Shown here: piece after piece, positions 60,601-64,000 of the stretch | Layout: each line of letters starts with the position of its first letter | How positions within the stretch are numbered: position 1 is the first letter of the stretch | Assembly: GCA_035582835.1 (NCBI GenBank) | Contig: JAYKAV010002662.1 | Coordinates: forward strand, 865,718-929,717 | Length of the DNA stretch: 64,000 bases | Source: Phoebastria nigripes | Taxonomy: Eukaryota > Chordata > Aves > Procellariiformes > Diomedeidae | Reading direction: 5' to 3' | The notes under the pieces: model-generated | What the model was told of the DNA's origin: nothing | What the model saw: the letters and a program-made list of their open reading frames with translations, nothing else | Databases searched by the model: none | Program-made: the position numbers and the translations under genes

Positions 60601-63600
60601 TCTTAGGAAGAAGCATTAGCTGAAATACTCAATAAATATTCTCCAAGTAGACCATAAAGCTATTCCAACTGCCTGTGGCAAGCCCAAAGCTGAACACAAC
60701 CGAAGAAAATTGGAAAGGCTACAAGGACACTGGACTCTACGGAGAACATATAGTATGGTGCCTGCTGGAATAGATGCAACTCTTTCCCTTCCTCACGTGC
60801 CCTGCAAATTGCATTGCCTTAGTTCTCCACAAGTGGAGCTCCCCTGCTCTCCCACCTTTTCTACTGCACGCTGAACAAGCTCAGCTCTGCAAGTAAGTCT
60901 GTGAATTGGGACACGGCAACCATCTTAAATGCACTTTAAAATCAGCACTGCTGATTTTATCAGAAGGAGCAAAGCTGTAAAGAGCAGAGGATTTTAAAAG
61001 ATCTGCATATACATGTTTATCCTACCTGAAAGTTTCTTGCCCCTATTAGCAACCTGAAAGCCATGGCAAGGTCTGATATCCGATTTCCATCCCAGTGGGA
61101 GTGGAAGATTAGTAAAGTGATCCACCTCATCAAACTTTCTGTGCCTTCAACACCTCCTTTAGAGTCAACAGAGAGAAGTAAACATTCCCAGGGTGTGAAT
61201 TTTCTTGTCTATTTAGCAAACACTTAAGAGGAGGTGGACCACACCTCCAACTCCCCTGGTTGTATTAACTAGTTCTCAAAAGGAGCCCAAAGTGAAGTGC
61301 TCATGTACAAGGATATACAGGATCTGAGCACTTCCACCTTACATCCCACTCTCAGGATGAAGATATCCATCTCCCCAGATTTCTGAGAAGCTGTGAGGAT
61401 TAACATGCTCACATTCATAAGGAGATGTGCAGACCAGATGCACTAATTGATATTACATCTCCATCTGTGTATGTCTTTCAGCCTAGTTGTAAACTGAAGT
61501 GTTGCAGGGTTTAACAATGAGTGGCACCAGAGGATGAAGACAGTCTCCAGAAAAGGGGAAGAAACGTATTATCAAAGGAGGTTTTGAGAGATTTGAGGGA
61601 AACTCAGCTGAAGAGCTTCAGCCAAGAAGATGCACTGCAGACAAGGCTAACGCAAACTGGGCTAATCTTGGAGAAATGTATAGCTGTGGAGTTAAGTGTA
61701 AGGCAGAGGGACTTGAAGCCTTGAGTGTATGGTGCAAAAGCAACACTCCTGGGCAGACGACTCTCGGGGTCCACTGATGACTTAGAGATCTGTGACTGAA
61801 CCTCGTCTGGACTTAGCTGAGCCAAATCTAGAGGTGTTTGCTGCCTCACCGTGAGCACAGAGCAGAGCAGGTCAGCCATCCTGCTATTCAGATCAGTTGT
61901 GCTGAGCCCTGCATTGCCACTGCTATACTGGAAGTGGTTCCTGAGCTGAATGGCTTAAAGTGATGTTGAATGGGGGCACTGGATACAGTAATGGATGTAA
62001 CTGATGGGACAGCTGGTGGGACAGCAGAAGTGCAGGATGGCAGAGGCCCCTGCCACTGCACTGGGGCTCCCAACTCGGGGGCTCATGGTCCTAAGGGTCA
62101 CCTACCAAGACAGGTCTGTTAAAGCCAAAGCCACTGTCATTGTAGACAAGGAAGTCCAGCAACAAAGAGTTGGAGGGGTTCCAGATATGCCTGATATGCT
62201 GAATAGTTGCATGCACTGTTGGCAGCTGTTTAGTCTCATTCCAGGGCTAGGTTTTTGCAGCATTTCTAGCTGGGATGCAGGGACAGGGGGAAGGGGCCCT
62301 GGCAGACCCCTGTGCAGATCAGGGATGGGGCAGAAGGGCCTGCAACAAGCAATCAGCAGCAGAGACTGGATCAGCTGTTCCCTACAACCCTGGCACTGCC
62401 TGGAGCTTTTGTGTGGCTTTTGGCCTGTCATCCTATAGGCCTTTAATTTACTATTGGAACCTAAAGACAGCAGCTTGAGGGAGATATTTAGATGCTCTGT
62501 GTAGTCCAACACTGTTCCTGAATGGAGCCTAATAAATCAGATGCCTGCCCTGGGCTGTGGTATGAATCATTAGCGTGAATCCAAACTGTGTTGGTCTTCC
62601 TTTAATTACTGACACTGCCCTGCTAACACAATCTGCAGCAATTCTTCACCTGTTTTTATTTACAGCCTTTCAGCCCTCTTCCCACTGACAGATCCCACCC
62701 TTTTTCTAATATAAAAAATAGTACGTCGTCCTGGGCTTCCCCATGCCAGCTTCACAAGGAAGTGAAAAACCCAAGAGATTTCTGGTTTGGTTTTTTTTTT
62801 TTTCCTTAATGTTTCAGCTTCAATGTACTTTCCACCAAAAAAATCAGCAGTTCAGCCCTTTGCACTCTCCTAGTTCACATAGCAGGAAGGCAGAGGAAAA
62901 GTACCAGAGGGAAAAGGATGGGTTTTGCTACATTGGCAATTTTTCTCCCTTTAAACTAAATGGATCAATCAGTCCAATGGAGCATATCAGCCCAAATCCG
63001 TTCACTAAGGCAGATCTGGGCCATTTTGTTCCAGCTGGGGCCATGTGTCTGTCTGGGCAATCAGAGCAGGAGGTTAGATGAGCACAGGAATGGGAAAAAC
63101 ATCTTTGGGAAGCTGGGGTCATTCCCTTACACTCACATCACACATTTCTTTCCCTGGTGTTTCTCCTTTCTTTCTTCGTATCATTCCTCTGGTCACAAGG
63201 CAGTTTTGAAAAGCCATCAGCAGCTTTCCTAATCCTGCACTGGGGATAAATAGCAAGCCAGGAGGTGACACTGAAGACTTTGATTTTTCCAACTCAGTAA
63301 CAGCCTGCAGAGACCTGTCTCCATGCTGGGTGTATCCTTACCCTGGGAGAGTCACTTCTTTAATGGAGGCACCTCGTCTGTGCCAGTGCAAAGGTCCTGC
63401 TGAAGCAGCAGCATTAAAAATTATGATTCATCCTAATTTATTGCACTGGTGCCTAGGGACCAACCCAGATCAGCTTCCCTCTGTGCTAGGCATTGAATCA
63501 AGCGAGGCATGACACTCCCAAACGAAAGGGGAAANTCAGAAAGGGAAAAGAGAAAAAGGGAGAACAAATATAGAAGATATTTTGGGTGGATCGTTTTCCT

Positions 63601-64000
63601 CTCCTTTCTCCCCTGTTGACTGCCAGCTTTATCCCACCCACAAACTCCTTCCAGCTCTGGCTAGGCATTCTCATCCAATTTTTGGCAAATGATTTCTTTA
63701 GCAAAGAAATGCAATTTAAAGGGAACTGCAGCTATCCACACAAAAGTCTGTTTCTGCAAAGTGCTTAAGAGAAAAGCAAGAAAGAAAACACAAACCCAAA
63801 GAGTGGAAACAGATGAACATTTCATTTTGGCTTCTGTTTTGGAAATATTTTTTTTTTCATATCAAGATTCCATTTCCATTTTTTCCTAATTGTCAGCTAA
63901 TTGACAGTTAATGATTCTATCATTCTAATTGTCAGTTAATTATTTTATAGTGGTGGTCCACTGTTGGCTGTATCTCTCCTTCCCCCTGCAGGCTCTGAGC
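57636..64000 (-). other. PLCD1: PLCD1 intron, 6.3 kb or more, no exon found
   Basis: I searched this stretch for the X-half motifs that must precede [13 protein letters not shown], for example the codons for an ILSLENHC-type block read on the reverse strand, and found none. It therefore looks like one long intron that continues past the window. It holds a short CA-rich run near 60,470-60,495, a T run near 62,787-62,802 and an AT-rich homeobox-type motif cluster at the far end. No other gene was recognised. Confidence 0.6.

Overview
This is vertebrate nuclear DNA, most likely from a bird. Coding sequence is split into short exons with GT/AG borders, there is no bacterial-style gene packing, and several intronic or intergenic stretches match the 3' part of CR1 retrotransposons. 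The copy at 36,876-37,054 ends in the typical avian CR1 tail ("ggttggactagatgatg", then "ggtcccttccaaccc"). About 40 isolated N bases are scattered through the assembly.

Two genes can be read exon by exon, and they converge tail to tail. The first (+ strand, coding 20,712-43,969) is a complete villin/gelsolin-family gene. Nineteen coding exons join in frame to 863 codons plus stop: six gelsolin repeats, a long Ser/Asn-rich linker and a villin headpiece. Its sequence and its neighbour identify it as villin-like, VILL, rather than VIL1 or AVIL. The second (- strand, stop at 48,654-48,656, reading up to 57,635) is the 3' half of a delta-type phosphoinositide phospholipase C. It carries the acidic X/Y linker, the Y half of the barrel and the C2 domain, and is best called PLCD1. 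The EF-hand, PH and X-half exons are not in the window, so the intron upstream of 57,635 must run past 64,000.

Layout. 1 to ~20,700 is non-coding as far as can be seen: upstream flank and/or 5' untranslated part of VILL, old repeats, and candidate promoter or enhancer sequence near 16.2 kb and 8.7-9.0 kb. 20,699-45,108 is VILL with its 3' UTR and poly(A) signal. About 45.1-47.6 kb is a short intergenic gap. About 47.6-64.0 kb is PLCD1 (3' UTR, seven coding exons, and a large intron of at least 6.3 kb).

How they relate. VILL is an actin-binding cytoskeletal protein; PLCD1 hydrolyses PIP2, a lipid that also regulates villin-family proteins. The VILL-PLCD1 pair matches the human 3p22 arrangement and parallels the VIL1 and PLCD4 neighbourhood on 2q35, consistent with an old block duplication. 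I saw no wholly new gene system. The points most worth checking are the VILL headpiece change, the repeat-encoded VILL linker, the unmapped VILL promoter and a small minisatellite in a PLCD1 intron.
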